Shown: positions 46,361 to 56,811 of the stretch, in pieces
Layout of the letters: each line of letters starts with the position of its first letter
Numbering within the stretch: position 1 is the stretch's first letter
NCBI RefSeq assembly: GCF_011752625.1
Contig: NZ_VWXD01000003.1
Span: forward strand, 310,001-374,000
DNA length: 64,000 nucleotides
Origin: Candidatus Pantoea formicae
GTDB lineage: Bacteria; Pseudomonadota; Gammaproteobacteria; Enterobacterales; Enterobacteriaceae
Direction of reading: 5' to 3'
Program-made: the position numbers and the translations under genes
Notes under the pieces: generated by a model
Databases searched by the model: none
What the model saw: only the letters and a program-made list of their open reading frames with translations
What the model was told of the DNA's origin: nothing

Positions 46361-47825
46361 AAGCAAGTTCCTTAGCAGGTTGGCTCAGCGCTGCAAAACG
46401 TGCCTGATGGGCCGCAAAGACGCTGGAGCAGTGAGGTTCAAAGGTGGTTAATGGAAAATTTTGGTTAATGCAGCGACGCAAATCGGCCACATCACGCAGT
46501 TCACCTAACGCAATCAGCTGGCATCCGACATTACCGAGCGTTGAAGCTTCAATCGGCCCGGCTAAAACGGGTAGCTGGCAGGCATCAGCACATAACTGAT
46601 TTAAAAGTGGATTTTGACTCCCCCCACCCACCACGTGCAGTTGGCGTAAGGGTACGTTGCGCAATTGGCTAAGCTCGCCGAGGACCTGCCGATACAGCAG
46701 CGCCAGGCTATCGAAGATGGTTCGGGCCAGTGCTGCAGGGGTTTGCGGGATAGACATATGCTGTTCAGCGCAGGCATTCTGAATCTCCTGCACCATACTG
46801 ATCGGATTGATAAAACGGTGGTGATTAGGGTTAATCAGTGCAAGGCATGCTGACTGCTGCTGCGCTTCAGCGATCAGCGCACAAAGGTCGGTAATATGCA
46901 GTTCGTCACACACACGCTGGAGCAGCCACAATCCCATGATGTTCTTGAGTACCCGATAGCCTTCTGCTCCGCCTTCATTAGTGATATTGGCGTTCAGTGC
47001 AGCACGGCTGGTGCAAGGTTGCAGACTCTCAATGCCCATTAATGACCAGGTCCCGGAACTGAGATATGCAGCATCATCGTTCATCAAAGGGGTGGCGAGA
47101 ACCGCGCTGGCGGTGTCATGTGTCGCCACGGCAACAACCGGAATGGCGTTGCCACGGCTGTTTATCCACTCTCCCACTTTGTTGCCTGGCGCTGAGGGTT
47201 TGCCAAACCAGGCGGCGTCCACGCCAGCCCAACTAAGCAGGTCTTTATCCCATTCACCGGTTTCGATGTTGAGCAACTGCGTGGTCGTGGCGTTGGTGTA
47301 CTCCCAATTCATCTTTCCTGTCAGGCGATAGTGCAAGTAGTCCGGAATCATCAGTGCGTGTTTGACCTGCGCTTGCCAGTCAGGCTGTTGCTGGTGAAGC
47401 GCACGTAACTGATAGAGTGTATTGAAGGGCAGAAACTGGATGCCGGTGCGCTGATAAATTGCCTCTCTCCCCAACTCATCCATGGCTTGTGCCATTTGCC
47501 CCTCGGTGCGCTTGTCGCGATAACTCACGGCTTCACCGACACGCTCACCCTTGGCATCCAACAGCACCAGATCAACGCCCCAGGTATCAATGCCAATACT
47601 GTCTGGCACGATGCCTTCTTCATCCAGCTGCGCTAATCCAGCGCGAATCGCCCGCTCCAACGCATCAAGGTCCCAGCAGTCGTAACCGGCTCGGCGCACA
47701 CGTTGATTGGGAAAGCGACACACTTCGCGCAAGCTAATGTGCTGGTTGGCTGAGCTCCATTGCGCGAGCATCACGCGTCCGCTGGATGCGCCTAAATCAA
47801 TGGCAACAATGTTACGCATACTCAT
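46344..47825 (-). CDS. rhaB: Rhamnulokinase
   Basis: 493 residues of the FGGY kinase family. It has phosphate motif [14 protein letters not shown] (8-21), adenosine segment [12 protein letters not shown] and C-terminal [18 protein letters not shown]. It phosphorylates L-rhamnulose at O1 with ATP. The first of two nearby ATGs (47825) is chosen for AGGAAG 8 bases upstream. It is first in the rhaBADM operon, divergent from rhaS, with CRP-like and RhaS-like sites in the gap. Confidence 0.96.
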   Translation of the reverse strand: MSMRNIVAIDLGASSGRVMLAQWSSANQHISLREVCRFPNQRVRRAGYDCWDLDALERAIRAGLAQLDEEGIVPDSIGIDTWGVDLVLLDAKGERVGEAVSYRDKRTEGQMAQAMDELGREAIYQRTGIQFLPFNTLYQLRALHQQQPDWQAQVKHALMIPDYLHYRLTGKMNWEYTNATTTQLLNIETGEWDKDLLSWAGVDAAWFGKPSAPGNKVGEWINSRGNAIPVVAVATHDTASAVLATPLMNDDAAYLSSGTWSLMGIESLQPCTSRAALNANITNEGGAEGYRVLKNIMGLWLLQRVCDELHITDLCALIAEAQQQSACLALINPNHHRFINPISMVQEIQNACAEQHMSIPQTPAALARTIFDSLALLYRQVLGELSQLRNVPLRQLHVVGGGSQNPLLNQLCADACQLPVLAGPIEASTLGNVGCQLIALGELRDVADLRRCINQNFPLTTFEPHCSSVFAAHQARFAALSQPAKELAYDKAD

Positions 47826-47891
47826 GGCGTTTCTTCCTGTGATGAGATGCTTCTAGCCTATAAATCCTCGGACGCGACGACCTTCCCCTTA

Positions 47892-47918
47892 CTGCCAGCG
47901 CGTGAAAGTGGCTGGCAG
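47892..47918. promoter_or_regulatory. Putative RhaS operator before rhaB
   Basis: CTGCCAG (47892-47898) and CTGGCAG (47912-47918) form an inverted pair, followed by a further ACTGGCA. The same core recurs before rhaT (50915-50943). Spacing fits AraC-family half-sites; assignment is inferred. Confidence 0.55.
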
Positions 47919-47930
47919 ACTGGCAAAGAT

Positions 47931-47952
47931 GATCGTGAGAAAGCTCACAGAA
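47931..47952. promoter_or_regulatory. CRP-binding site, rhaB-rhaS intergenic
   Basis: GTGA-N6-TCAC at 47935-47948 matches the symmetric CRP core exactly. It lies 106 bases from the rhaB start and about 165 from rhaS, as expected for catabolite control of the divergent promoters. Confidence 0.75.
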
Positions 47953-48113
47953 CTGGTTTGAGTTAGAGTTGTGAGCTTTACCGCATTTCTATCAAACACT
48001 TGGCTAATCTTGAATAAATCGCCATTTTCCTGCACTGGACGGTTCAAAATTCAAGGTAAGGTGCGGTCCGCCTGAGTAGACTCGGTTGCAAAGTTGTTAA
48101 TGAGGGGCGCATC

Positions 48114-48935
48114 ATGACCATTTTACACAGTGCTGATTTCTTTCCTGAAGGAAACTACGCGATTGCGATTGAGCCACGCGTGCCGCAACAGGCGTTTCCC
48201 GAGCATCATCATGATTTCCATGAAATTGTGCTGGTCGAGCAAGGGTCCGGCATCCATGTTTTTAACGGTCAGCCCCAGACGTTATGTGCAGGTTGTGTGT
48301 GTTTTGTACGCGACCACGATCGTCATCTTTACGAGCAAACCGATAATCTTTGCCTGACCAATGTGCTGTATCGCAGTCCGGCGGCTTTCCGCTTCCTTTC
48401 TGGTTTACAGTCACTGTTACCGGGTGATGAAGATGGCAACTATGCTTCGCACTGGCGTATCAACCAGCGAGTCATGGCGCAGGCACTACAGATCGTGACG
48501 CAGATGAAACAGCAGGACGTTTGGTCACTTGAACGCCAGGCGCATCAGGAGCAACTTTTTTTACAACTGCTGGTGCTATTGCGCCAAGCCAGTCACAACG
48601 AGCACGCGCAGGATCAGGAAGCGCGGCTGCATCGGTTGCTCGACTGGCTGAATGAACACTACAGTGAAGACATAGCGTGGGAGGCACTGGCCGATCGTTT
48701 TTCACTCTCGCTACGCACGCTACATCGCCAAATGAAGCAGCAAACGGGCAATACGCCTCAGCGTTATCTGAATCGGCTACGTTTGCTGCAAGCACGGCAT
48801 TTATTGCGTCATAGTGATATGCGTATAACGGACATCGCCTATCAGTGTGGATTTGGTGACAGTAACCACTTTTCCACGCTGTTCCGGCGGGAATTTGGCT
48901 GCGCGCCCCGAGCGGAGCGCCAGCAGATGATGTAA
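48114..48935 (+). CDS. rhaS: AraC-family activator RhaS
   Basis: 273 residues. The N-terminal AraC-type cupin binds L-rhamnose ([20 protein letters not shown] near 23-42), and the C-terminal AraC double helix-turn-helix spans about 175-268 ([20 protein letters not shown] and [20 protein letters not shown]). It activates rhaBAD and rhaT with L-rhamnose. It is divergent from rhaB and followed by rhaR after 14 bases. Confidence 0.93.
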   Translation: MTILHSADFFPEGNYAIAIEPRVPQQAFPEHHHDFHEIVLVEQGSGIHVFNGQPQTLCAGCVCFVRDHDRHLYEQTDNLCLTNVLYRSPAAFRFLSGLQSLLPGDEDGNYASHWRINQRVMAQALQIVTQMKQQDVWSLERQAHQEQLFLQLLVLLRQASHNEHAQDQEARLHRLLDWLNEHYSEDIAWEALADRFSLSLRTLHRQMKQQTGNTPQRYLNRLRLLQARHLLRHSDMRITDIAYQCGFGDSNHFSTLFRREFGCAPRAERQQMM

Positions 48936-48949
48936 CTGGAGCCACTCTT

Positions 48950-49816
48950 ATGTCGCTGATTTTGACGCGCGAAGATTACTTCCCGGCCACCAATCTTCCG
49001 ATTGCTGTGGCCGAACGTATGCCGCAACCCTCCTTCCCACCGCATCGCCATGAATTCAGTGAAATTGTGATCGTATGGCGCGGCAACGGCTTGCACGTGC
49101 TGAACGATCGCCCTTGGCTGATTACCTGTGGCGATGTGTTTTATATCCGCGACAATGACTGCCACAGTTACGACAGCGTGAATGATTTGGCCCTCGATAA
49201 TATTCTTTACTGTCGCGATAGCTTTCACTTGAGCCTGGACTGGAGCCAACTGCTGCCGCCCGAAGACGCTGATGCACCGGGCTGCTGGCGCCTCACCACG
49301 CGCGGCATGGCATTGGCGCGCGGCGTCATTAGCCAGCTGGAGCGGGAAAGTCGCAAAAGCGATTCGTTGTCGATTCAACTCTCTGAAGCGCTTTTTCTAC
49401 AGTTGGCGCTGATACTGCGCCGACACGGCTATGCTGCTGACCGACCATGGGCGCTGCCGGAAGGAGAACAACTCGATTTATTGATGTCTGCCTTACAGGG
49501 CGCGTTACACCGCCCCTTCGACCTGGCTACGTTTTGCCAGCAAAACCAACTCAGCGAGCGAGCGCTAAAACACCTTTTTCGCCAGCAAACCGGCATGACG
49601 GTGGGACACTATTTACGCCAGTTACGTTTATGCCAGGCAAAATATTTACTGCGTACTCAGGATTGTTTAATCAGCGAAGTAGCCGCACGCTGTGGCTTTG
49701 ATGACAGTAACTATTTTTCAGTGGTCTTTACGCGGGATACGGGGTTGACGCCGAGTGCGTGGCGCCAACGTTTTCTGCCACAGCGAGCCCCCCTCTCTGA
49801 CAGGGAAAAAGCCTGA
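48950..49816 (+). CDS. rhaR: AraC-family activator RhaR
   Basis: 288 residues, same two-domain layout as RhaS: a cupin ([20 protein letters not shown] near 24-43) and a C-terminal AraC domain ([20 protein letters not shown] and [20 protein letters not shown]). RhaR senses L-rhamnose and activates the rhaSR promoter, so the pair forms a cascade. It ends at a GC-rich hairpin shared with the convergent rhaT. Confidence 0.93.
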   Translation: MSLILTREDYFPATNLPIAVAERMPQPSFPPHRHEFSEIVIVWRGNGLHVLNDRPWLITCGDVFYIRDNDCHSYDSVNDLALDNILYCRDSFHLSLDWSQLLPPEDADAPGCWRLTTRGMALARGVISQLERESRKSDSLSIQLSEALFLQLALILRRHGYAADRPWALPEGEQLDLLMSALQGALHRPFDLATFCQQNQLSERALKHLFRQQTGMTVGHYLRQLRLCQAKYLLRTQDCLISEVAARCGFDDSNYFSVVFTRDTGLTPSAWRQRFLPQRAPLSDREKA

Positions 49817-49833
49817 CGCACCCTGCGCCAGGC
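49811..49833. terminator. Hairpin between rhaR and rhaT
   Basis: GCCTGACGCA with TGCGCCAGGC (one mismatch) closes a 3-base loop and overlaps the rhaR stop. It is followed on the plus strand by ttgtttctgtt, so it can stop rhaSR transcription. Confidence 0.7.
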
Positions 49834-49845
49834 AGGTTGTTTCTG

Positions 49846-50880
49846 TTAGTTAGCCATGCCTAAGCCAACAATGTTGGCCGCGATGATAATCACCACACAC
49901 CCCAGAGACAGCACACGCACTGGCCGTTGCCCCACGGCTTTCCACTCTTTGAGAATCAGGCCCACCAAACCTCCACACAGCACATACAGGCTCATGTGTA
50001 GCATCCAGCTAACGAAATCATACTGTGGCGGGATTTTCGCGTGGCCCCATGCGTAGAAGAAGAACTGTAAATACCACATCGTTCCGCCCAGCACAGCGAA
50101 AGCCACGTTAGCGATGAGCATCGGTTTTGCCACGGAAAAGTCGCGACGAATCGAGAGCTCAGGTTTCACCGCCAAACGGATGAAGCAGAATGCGAGGTTA
50201 ACCAGTGCACCACCGCCCATGATCACCACATAACTTGGCAAGGCCACATACAGCGGGTTGATCCCCAGATTAGCGGCCGCTTCATGCATAGGTTTCGCCG
50301 CATCCATGGCAAACGACATACCGGCAGAGAAGATGCCACAGAGCACCGCCAGCACCAGCCCTTTCTTGAGGTTAAACTCTTCGGCGTTAATACCTAAGGC
50401 ACGCTCTTTTAACAAACCGGCACGCGAGACGATCGCGACACCAATCAACGCCACCAGTACACCTAACAGGGTCATCCGGCCACCCGGCGAGCTGAACAGC
50501 TCAACGAAGCGGCCTTGTAACAGCGGCGTCATCAGCGTACCTACCACCAGCGTAATCCCGATGGCGATGCCTATGCCCATCGACATCCCGAGATAGCGCA
50601 TGGTCAGGCCATAGTTGATGTTGCCAATGCCCCACATGGCACCAAACAGAAACACCGGTAACAGCTGTGAAGCACTAAAACTGCCGTAGTAAGCCCAGAA
50701 GTTAGGGAGCAGCACCGCGCTCACCGCCCAAGGCAGGATCAGCCACGACATCACGCCGCCCACTGACCACATTGTTTCCCATGACCACTTTTTTACCTGC
50801 TTAAACGGAGCATAAAAACATGCGGCACTGGCGGCACCCACCAGATGCCAGAAAATACCGGCAAGAATGGCACTGTTCAT
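49846..50880 (-). CDS. rhaT: L-rhamnose/proton symporter
   Basis: 344 residues (E. coli RhaT 344) with ten helices and close family match, for example [20 protein letters not shown] and [20 protein letters not shown]. It imports L-rhamnose across the inner membrane with protons. AAGGA precedes the ATG by 7 bases. It faces rhaR tail to tail and has RhaS-like direct repeats upstream (50915-50943). Confidence 0.95.
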   Translation of the reverse strand: MNSAILAGIFWHLVGAASAACFYAPFKQVKKWSWETMWSVGGVMSWLILPWAVSAVLLPNFWAYYGSFSASQLLPVFLFGAMWGIGNINYGLTMRYLGMSMGIGIAIGITLVVGTLMTPLLQGRFVELFSSPGGRMTLLGVLVALIGVAIVSRAGLLKERALGINAEEFNLKKGLVLAVLCGIFSAGMSFAMDAAKPMHEAAANLGINPLYVALPSYVVIMGGGALVNLAFCFIRLAVKPELSIRRDFSVAKPMLIANVAFAVLGGTMWYLQFFFYAWGHAKIPPQYDFVSWMLHMSLYVLCGGLVGLILKEWKAVGQRPVRVLSLGCVVIIIAANIVGLGMAN

Positions 50881-50914
50881 TGTTATTCCTTCGTAAGGTT
50901 GAGGCCCACAGGAA

Positions 50915-50943
50915 ACTGGCAGTCTCCCGATTACTGGCAGTCT
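50915..50943. promoter_or_regulatory. Putative RhaS sites before rhaT
   Basis: ACTGGCAGTCT is repeated exactly at 50915-50925 and 50933-50943 (period 18), 35 bases upstream of the rhaT start. The core TGGCAG is shared with the rhaB promoter. A further CTGGCAAA lies near 50997. The rest of the 366-bp gap to 51246 holds no gene that I can recognise. Confidence 0.55.
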
Positions 50944-51246
50944 ACGGCGTGCTGCTTTTCATCAGCCTTTGAATGGCTGCCGGAAAGCGCAAAGGGCTGG
51001 CAAAATCAGGCGGGTTTTCAACATAAGGATCACAAATTCACCTTTGCAGGCATTACAGCGGTTAATTTTTATAAGTCGCTTATTATTCTCGATATTTTTA
51101 ATTTTTGTTGTGTTGATCAACACAGTTTTTGACTGACTGCCAACATGCTGAGTAACATGGCACTCACACAAAGCCACCCGGTTTGTTTCCTCCAGGCGCA
51201 CTAAATCCGTTTAACGCCGGGAAAATCATCGGAACGAAGGATTGAG

Positions 51247-51570
51247 ATGAATACCAAAAGGCTGACGCTATTACTGTCACAGCCCGTGAGTCGCGTAATG
51301 TTGGATGACATTCGCGCCATCGTACCGCCGCAGGCATTGAACGTTTTCATCAATGGATTGGATGAGGATCGTTATGCCACGCTCGACTGTATTCAGAGTG
51401 AAGAGACCTGCGCCTTACTGGCATCCGCGATTGTGGTGTGGCGTCAACTCGGGCACATCCACAGTATTCACTATCAGAAAGGTGAGCATCTGCGGCAGGT
51501 GGATGACGCCACACAGTTTCAACTGTTTAGTATGATGAAAACACACCGCGCTATTGTCCAACTCGCTTAA
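51247..51570 (+). CDS. Hypothetical protein, 107 residues
   Basis: A soluble small protein without signal peptide or membrane helix and with two cysteines (LDCIQSEETC). I do not recognise a family. The composition, with mixed helices and a hydrophobic ALLASAIVVWRQLGHI core, looks like a genuine folded protein. GGATTGAG precedes the ATG and may serve as a weak ribosome site. It is followed after 14 bases by a yoaK-like membrane peptide gene and is probably co-transcribed with it. Confidence 0.6.
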   Translation: MNTKRLTLLLSQPVSRVMLDDIRAIVPPQALNVFINGLDEDRYATLDCIQSEETCALLASAIVVWRQLGHIHSIHYQKGEHLRQVDDATQFQLFSMMKTHRAIVQLA

Positions 51571-51584
51571 CACTCAGGATCATT

Positions 51585-51683
51585 ATGAAAATCGGAATAC
51601 TTTTCCCTATTGCCATTATTATTGCTGGCGTCAGTTTCCTTGCCTGGTTTATTGCCAGCGGCGCGGTAATGCCGGGTTCCTGA
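51585..51683 (+). CDS. yoaK: YoaK-family small membrane peptide
   Basis: 32 codons: a single transmembrane helix (ILFPIAIIIAGVSFLAWFIA) with short ends and a final MPGS. It matches the E. coli peptide YoaK, also 32 residues, in both ends and the FLAWF core. An AGGA ribosome site lies 5 bases before the ATG. Function is unknown; such peptides usually bind or modulate larger membrane proteins. It is easily missed because of its length. Confidence 0.75.
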   Translation: MKIGILFPIAIIIAGVSFLAWFIASGAVMPGS

Positions 51684-51882
51684 CTTTTCAGAACAATACC
51701 TTATCTGCGCTAACCCGCTGAATGCGCGGCATTTCGCCAGGAATGCTGCGTTCAACGTGCTGTTCTTCCCTTCTCTGCCATCCCGTCATCTGCGTTGGCA
51801 ATGACAAAAAGGTGCTACACCTTGATCTGTTTCACTCTGCATTTCACACAATGTTAACGAAACCGATCGCGGAGCCCTACAG

Positions 51883-53319
51883 ATGACAACACACCATCAA
51901 CATTATATTAATGGCGCGTTTGTGGCCGATCAGCATGACAAGTGGATTGAGGTGATCAATCCCGCAACTGAAGCACTGCTGTCACGTATACCAGAAGGCA
52001 CAAAGCACGATGCAGCACAGGCGATTGCCGCCGCCGAAGCGGCACAACCGGGATGGGAAGCCCTGCCAGCCATTGAGCGTGGCAACTGGTTACGTAAGAT
52101 CGCAGCGGGTATTCGCCAGCATGAGCCTGAGCTTACCGCCACGATTGTGGCAGAAGGCGGTAAAACGCAGGGGCTGGCGCAAACGGAGGTGCTGTTTACG
52201 GCCGATTACCTGGAGTACATGGCGGAGTGGGCGCGTCGTTATGAAGGCGAAATCGTTAACAGCGATCGCCCGAATGAAAATATTTTCGTGTTTAAGAAAG
52301 CGATTGGCGTCACGACCGGCATACTGCCCTGGAATTTCCCCTTCTTCCTGATTGCGCGTAAAGCCGCCCCAGCACTGGTGACCGGCAATACTATCGCCAT
52401 CAAACCCAGCGAATTAACCCCCAATAATGCCGCCATTTTTGCGCAGATCATTCATGAAATCGGTCTGCCTAAAGGGGTGATCAACTTTGTGTATGGCTAT
52501 GGCCCGGAAGTAGGACAAGAACTGGCGGCTAACCCGACGGTTGGCTTAGTCAGCTTGACCGGCAGCGTCGGTGCCGGTATCGCCACCATGCAGGCCGCCG
52601 CCAAGAATGTCACGAAAGTGTCGCTGGAGCTGGGCGGTAAAGCGCCAGCCATTGTCATGGATGACGCTGACTTGGATCTGGCCGTAAAGGCGATCGTGAG
52701 CTCTCGTGTCATCAATACTGGGCAGGTCTGCAATTGTGCCGAACGTGTTTACGTTCAAGAAGGCATTTATGACCGTTTCATCAGCGCCCTTACTGCGGCA
52801 ATGAAGCAAGTGAAGTTCGGTAACCCGGCGGAACAAACCGATATTGATATGGGGCCTCTTATCACCGAAGCCGCACTGGGACGCGTGGAGAAGAAAGTCG
52901 CCAATGCGGTGGCTGAGGGCGGCAAAGTGGTGCTGGGTGGCAAACGTGTTGGCGGTAAAGGTTTCTACTTTGAACCCACGATCATCACGGGTGTACGTCA
53001 GGAAATGGAGATCATGCAGGAGGAGATCTTTGGCCCAGTGTTACCAGTGATGGCGTTCAAAACGCTGGACGAGGCCATTGAATTGGCCAACGACTGCGAA
53101 TATGGCCTGACCTCATCGATTTATACTCAGAATCTCAACACCGCGATGATTGCCTTGCGCAAGCTGAAGTTTGGCGAGACCTACATTAACCGCGAGAATT
53201 TCGAGGCGATGCAAGGGTTCCATGCAGGATGGCGTAAGTCGGGCGTTGGTGGTGCCGATGGCCGTCACGGGCTGGAAGAATACTTGCAAACACATGTGGC
53301 GTATTTGCAGTTCTCGTAA
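51883..53319 (+). CDS. aldA: Lactaldehyde dehydrogenase AldA
   Basis: 478 residues, aligned throughout with E. coli AldA (479). The nucleophile is Cys283 in NTGQVCNCAERVYVQ (Cys285 in E. coli numbering), the general base Glu lies in VSLELGGKAPAIV, and the NAD segment is LTGSVGAG. It oxidises L-lactaldehyde, the RhaD product, to L-lactate, and also glycolaldehyde. Its place beside the rha genes completes aerobic rhamnose use locally; in E. coli aldA is elsewhere. GGAG lies before the ATG. Confidence 0.95.
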   Translation: MTTHHQHYINGAFVADQHDKWIEVINPATEALLSRIPEGTKHDAAQAIAAAEAAQPGWEALPAIERGNWLRKIAAGIRQHEPELTATIVAEGGKTQGLAQTEVLFTADYLEYMAEWARRYEGEIVNSDRPNENIFVFKKAIGVTTGILPWNFPFFLIARKAAPALVTGNTIAIKPSELTPNNAAIFAQIIHEIGLPKGVINFVYGYGPEVGQELAANPTVGLVSLTGSVGAGIATMQAAAKNVTKVSLELGGKAPAIVMDDADLDLAVKAIVSSRVINTGQVCNCAERVYVQEGIYDRFISALTAAMKQVKFGNPAEQTDIDMGPLITEAALGRVEKKVANAVAEGGKVVLGGKRVGGKGFYFEPTIITGVRQEMEIMQEEIFGPVLPVMAFKTLDEAIELANDCEYGLTSSIYTQNLNTAMIALRKLKFGETYINRENFEAMQGFHAGWRKSGVGGADGRHGLEEYLQTHVAYLQFS

Positions 53320-53324
53320 AATCG

Positions 53325-53352
53325 AACCGGTGCGCATTCATGCGTAGCGGTT
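53325..53352 (+). terminator. Hairpin after aldA
   Basis: AACCG with CGGTT encloses a smaller GCGCA/TGCG pairing, 5 bases after the aldA stop, and is followed by gcttaaataatttta. A plausible terminator just before repeat copy B. Confidence 0.55.
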
Positions 53353-53391
53353 GCTTAAATAATTTTATATGTCGTAATGCTTGTCAGTTAA

Positions 53392-53942
53392 GCATTGGAT
53401 GATAACGCAGTCTGGTGCCGTTCTGGGGCTGACGGTACAGGTGATAACGCAGTCTGGTGCCGCTCTGGGGCTGGCTGTCCTCGCGCCGCTCACGCGGTAC
53501 CTTCACTTCACTCGTCCGCCTGACGGACCGGTGCAGACGGGACTTTCCCTGTCCCGGCTGCACCTTTCGCCAGCATCCATGCTGGCTCTCCTGGCTTCCT
53601 CATTCCGTTCAGCGCTGCGAAATGCCATCCCCAGAGCGGCACCAGCCTGCTTGCTAACTTCCGTTTACGCTGTTGGAGAGGGCTCGATGGTGAAGACTTT
53701 AGCGTTTTTACTGCCACAAAGGGCACCGTGTCTGAGGCCACAGCGCCTCTGATGCTGCAAGGGCTATTCGCAGCGCTGAGGCGGAGACGTTGTGCCAGGA
53801 GCCAGGCGCAGGGATGCGACAGGCAGTTCGGGTAGGCCAGGACGGCCGTACCCGAACGTTCCGGCCGGCACGACGTTGCAGCCGAGGGCACCGCGCAGCG
53901 GCGCGAGGACGGCCCGGCAGCGGCAGAGGTGCTGTGGCCCGC
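53392..53942 (-). repeat. Large structured dispersed repeat, copy B
   Basis: 551 bp, inverted relative to copy A (28411-29207), with the same hairpins and nearly the same sequence. It has a single internal 41-bp unit and a single distal interval (42 bp) where copy A has two and six. On its own strand it begins after the terminator of the MHS transporter gene and ends with GCGTTATCATCCAATGC, exactly like copy A. The gap 53320-54033 holds nothing else recognised. Confidence 0.85.
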
Positions 53943-53954
53943 CAGAAAACGCGC

Positions 53955-53991
53955 ATAAAAAAAGGCCGCCACTACGAGAATATGGCAGCCT
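53955..53991 (-). terminator. Rho-independent terminator after MHS transporter gene
   Basis: On the minus strand AGGCTGCCA pairs with TGGCGGCCT (one G-U wobble) around an 11-base loop and is followed by a run of seven T. It lies 42 bases past the transporter stop and directly before repeat copy B. Confidence 0.85.
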
Positions 53992-54033
53992 CCATTAGCT
54001 AACAGCATCACGCCTTAAAGTGCGCCCCGATCG

Positions 54034-55308
54034 TTAACTGACGCGCTTCTGGCTGCGAATTAATGCCAGTCCGCTTAGCACCGACATTGCCATCAAATAA
54101 TACCCCGGTGCCAAACTGGTGCCGGTGGCGTTAATCAACAGCGTACAAATCAAAGGCGCAAAGCCACCAAACACCGTGACCGCCACGTTATAACTGATCG
54201 CCATTCCACTGGCGCGTGTACCAATTGGGAACAGATCGGCCATCACTGAAGGCACCGTCGAGAAATAAATCGATTTTAGCAAGGCCATCCAGCCCACCAG
54301 AATAATCAACGTGGTGGGCGTTGGGTGATTCACCACCAAACTAAACGCCGGATAGATGGTGACGATCAGCAAAATCAGCGAACCCCACATCAGTGGTACA
54401 CGTCCAACGCGCTCCGCACACAGCCCCATAATCGGCGTGACCACCGTCAGGATCACCCCCGCCAGCAAGGTCGCGGCAAAAGCGGTTGAGCTTGGCAAAT
54501 GCAGGTTTTTAGTCGCATAAGTTGGCACATAATTCAGCATGTAGTTGACTGCTGTTGAGATGACCATCAGACCAATGGCCAGCAACATTAGCTCTTTCTG
54601 GCGACCAAACAGGCGCTTAAGCGGTGCAGCTTCAGGTTGCTGTGCTTCGAAACTGGCAGGCTCATGCACGTGGCGACGAATGTAAATCCCCAAAGGACCA
54701 ATCAGCAGACCGAATGCGAAGGGAATACGCCAGCCCCACTCCTGAATCTGACTCTCAGTGAGAATCTGTGTTAACCCCAAGCCAAACGCTGAAGCCATCA
54801 AGGTACTTGCACCTTGCGTAGCGAACTGCCAACTGGCGATAAAGGCTTTACGTTCGGGGAAATGCTCAACCAGAAATGCCGTCGAGCTACCAAACTCGCC
54901 GCCAGCGGAGAAGCCCTGAATCAGACGTGCCAGCAGTACCAACAAGGGGGCGATCAACCCAATACTTTCGTAGCCAGGCATAAAGGTAATGATCGCGCCG
55001 CCCAGCATCATCAGATTGATGGATAACAACAACGCCTTTTTGCGGCCGTGACGATCGGCATAATTACCCAACACAATGGCACCTAGCGGGCGAATCAGGA
55101 AAGAGACGCCGAAGCTGCCAAACGTTAACAGCATTGAAACGGATGCATCGCTGGTAGGGAAAAACACATGCGCAATGTAATTGGCAAAAAAGGCATAGAC
55201 CGCGATGTCGAACCATTCCAACGCGTTGCCGATACAGGTGGCAAACAGGGTTTTATGCAAATTGGGTTTGCTGACGTTCAATGAGGCGGCGGTGTTGTAG
55301 CTGCTCAT
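54034..55308 (-). CDS. MHS-family MFS metabolite/proton symporter
   Basis: 424 residues, 12 helices. The metabolite:H+ symporter subfamily shows as CIGNALEWFDIAVYAFFANY near the N-terminus, GNYADRHGRKKALLLSINLM (motif A) and RLIQGFSAGGEFGSSTAFLV. Relatives import shikimate, alpha-ketoglutarate, citrate or proline betaine. Its gene overlaps the upstream M20 peptidase gene by 4 bases, so the imported compound is probably the peptidase substrate or product. A strong terminator follows. Confidence 0.87.
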   Translation of the reverse strand: MSSYNTAASLNVSKPNLHKTLFATCIGNALEWFDIAVYAFFANYIAHVFFPTSDASVSMLLTFGSFGVSFLIRPLGAIVLGNYADRHGRKKALLLSINLMMLGGAIITFMPGYESIGLIAPLLVLLARLIQGFSAGGEFGSSTAFLVEHFPERKAFIASWQFATQGASTLMASAFGLGLTQILTESQIQEWGWRIPFAFGLLIGPLGIYIRRHVHEPASFEAQQPEAAPLKRLFGRQKELMLLAIGLMVISTAVNYMLNYVPTYATKNLHLPSSTAFAATLLAGVILTVVTPIMGLCAERVGRVPLMWGSLILLIVTIYPAFSLVVNHPTPTTLIILVGWMALLKSIYFSTVPSVMADLFPIGTRASGMAISYNVAVTVFGGFAPLICTLLINATGTSLAPGYYLMAMSVLSGLALIRSQKRVS

Positions 55309-56726
55309 ACCGCACCTCCCGCGTGTTGACGGTGTTTAGCAATCAACGCTTCACCCTGCTCACCCAGATCCCACAATAATCGGGTCATGATTTGCAGCCC
55401 TTCGCGGGCAATCGATTTCAGCATGTGCTCATTCACACCATGCTGACCGCACGCAGGATAGGAGTGTGGCACCCACAACGTCGGCAGACCGAGAATGTCC
55501 GAGAACACCTCATTCGGCAATGAACCACCCAGATTTGGTAACAGTGCGGGTTTCTTGCCGCTGGTTTCGGCCATGCTCGACAGCACCCAATCCACCAGCG
55601 GATCGGTAGGATCCAGTCGGGTAGCCGGTGATCCACGCATAAACTCCACTTTCACATAACCAAAGCCATGCTGTGCCAGATGTTCGCTCACGTGATGCGC
55701 AAGGTTTTGCCAGTCGGTGCCGACAACAAAGCGCAGCTGGCACACCGCCGTGGCTTCACCCGGAATGGCGTTCATGGGACGCGCGGGATTGCCCGTCAAA
55801 AACGACAACACTTCCAGCGTATTCCAACCATACAAGCGCTCAGTCGGTGTTAATGCAGGTTCGCCCCAGTTCACATCGATATCAGGGTCGCCCGGCATGC
55901 CACCGACTTCGATATCACTGAGGATGTCACGCACCTGCTGAGTCAGGGAGTCAGGTTTCAGTGCCTCAACCTGCAATACGCCTTGTGCGTTAACCAGCGA
56001 AGCAATGGCATTCGCCAACTGTGTGCCTGGATTGGTCAGCAAGCCGCCCCAGTTACCAGAGTGATAGGCATTATCGCGGGCATTGATCGTCAGGCGGAAA
56101 TTCACCGCACCGCGCGATCCAAGAAAGAGTGTCGGTCTAATCGCATTCAGACGCGGACCGTCAGAGGCGATGAACAGGTCAGCCTGCAACAAATCACCGT
56201 GCTGCTGGCAAAGCTGCGCCAGACCCGGTGAGCTAATCTCTTCACCCATCTCAAACAGCATTTTGCAGTTGAAACCGAGGTGCCCACCTCGCGCATGGAA
56301 AATATGCTCCAGCGCCGCAAGGTTGACGCAGTGCTGACCCTTATTGTCCGCACTTCCACGCGCGTACCAGCGGTCACCCTCTTCCACTAACTGCCAGGGA
56401 GATAACCCTTCGCGCCAGTTTTCATCATCACCAAAGACCACATCGCCATGGCCATAGCTGAGCAAGGTCGGCAATGCAGGATCTTCAATGCGCACGGCCA
56501 CGAGGAAGGGACGATGCGCAGCTTCCGTATTCTCAATAAAATGCAGCGTAAAACCCAGTGCAATTAACTGGGGTCCAATCTCATCCTGTAAATAACGCTG
56601 CAATTCACTGTCGCGATCCTGGCGCTGACTTTCGGTGCGCTGCGCCACGCGTCGCGCCAGTATCCGATGAAATTCCCCGCTATCAAACCAGGCTGTCGCC
56701 TGTTGTACCGCTTGTTGTGCTGTCAT
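55305..56726 (-). CDS. M20-family metallopeptidase
   Basis: 473 residues. The di-zinc M20 motifs are visible: YGHGDVVFGDDENW with first His and Asp, DNKGQHCVNLAALEHIF with bridging Asp, then EMGEEISSPGLAQL with catalytic Glu, and a late His in CGQHGVNEHML. A dimerisation domain lies between. M20 enzymes release an amino acid from dipeptides, acyl- or carbamoyl-amino acids. It is translationally coupled to the MHS transporter gene and divergent from a LysR gene. The substrate is unknown. Confidence 0.87.
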   Translation of the reverse strand: MTAQQAVQQATAWFDSGEFHRILARRVAQRTESQRQDRDSELQRYLQDEIGPQLIALGFTLHFIENTEAAHRPFLVAVRIEDPALPTLLSYGHGDVVFGDDENWREGLSPWQLVEEGDRWYARGSADNKGQHCVNLAALEHIFHARGGHLGFNCKMLFEMGEEISSPGLAQLCQQHGDLLQADLFIASDGPRLNAIRPTLFLGSRGAVNFRLTINARDNAYHSGNWGGLLTNPGTQLANAIASLVNAQGVLQVEALKPDSLTQQVRDILSDIEVGGMPGDPDIDVNWGEPALTPTERLYGWNTLEVLSFLTGNPARPMNAIPGEATAVCQLRFVVGTDWQNLAHHVSEHLAQHGFGYVKVEFMRGSPATRLDPTDPLVDWVLSSMAETSGKKPALLPNLGGSLPNEVFSDILGLPTLWVPHSYPACGQHGVNEHMLKSIAREGLQIMTRLLWDLGEQGEALIAKHRQHAGGAV

Positions 56727-56811
56727 GTTTGCTTATCTTTTATTGGATTTTTAGTTCTGACATCTTTGCCGAAACGCTGCTTTGCCACAATTATCAATTT
56801 ATCGAGTATAA

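Noticed and set aside
51830..51870. CRP site before aldA
   Set aside because: Only one TCACA half-site is present, with no symmetric partner at the right spacing.
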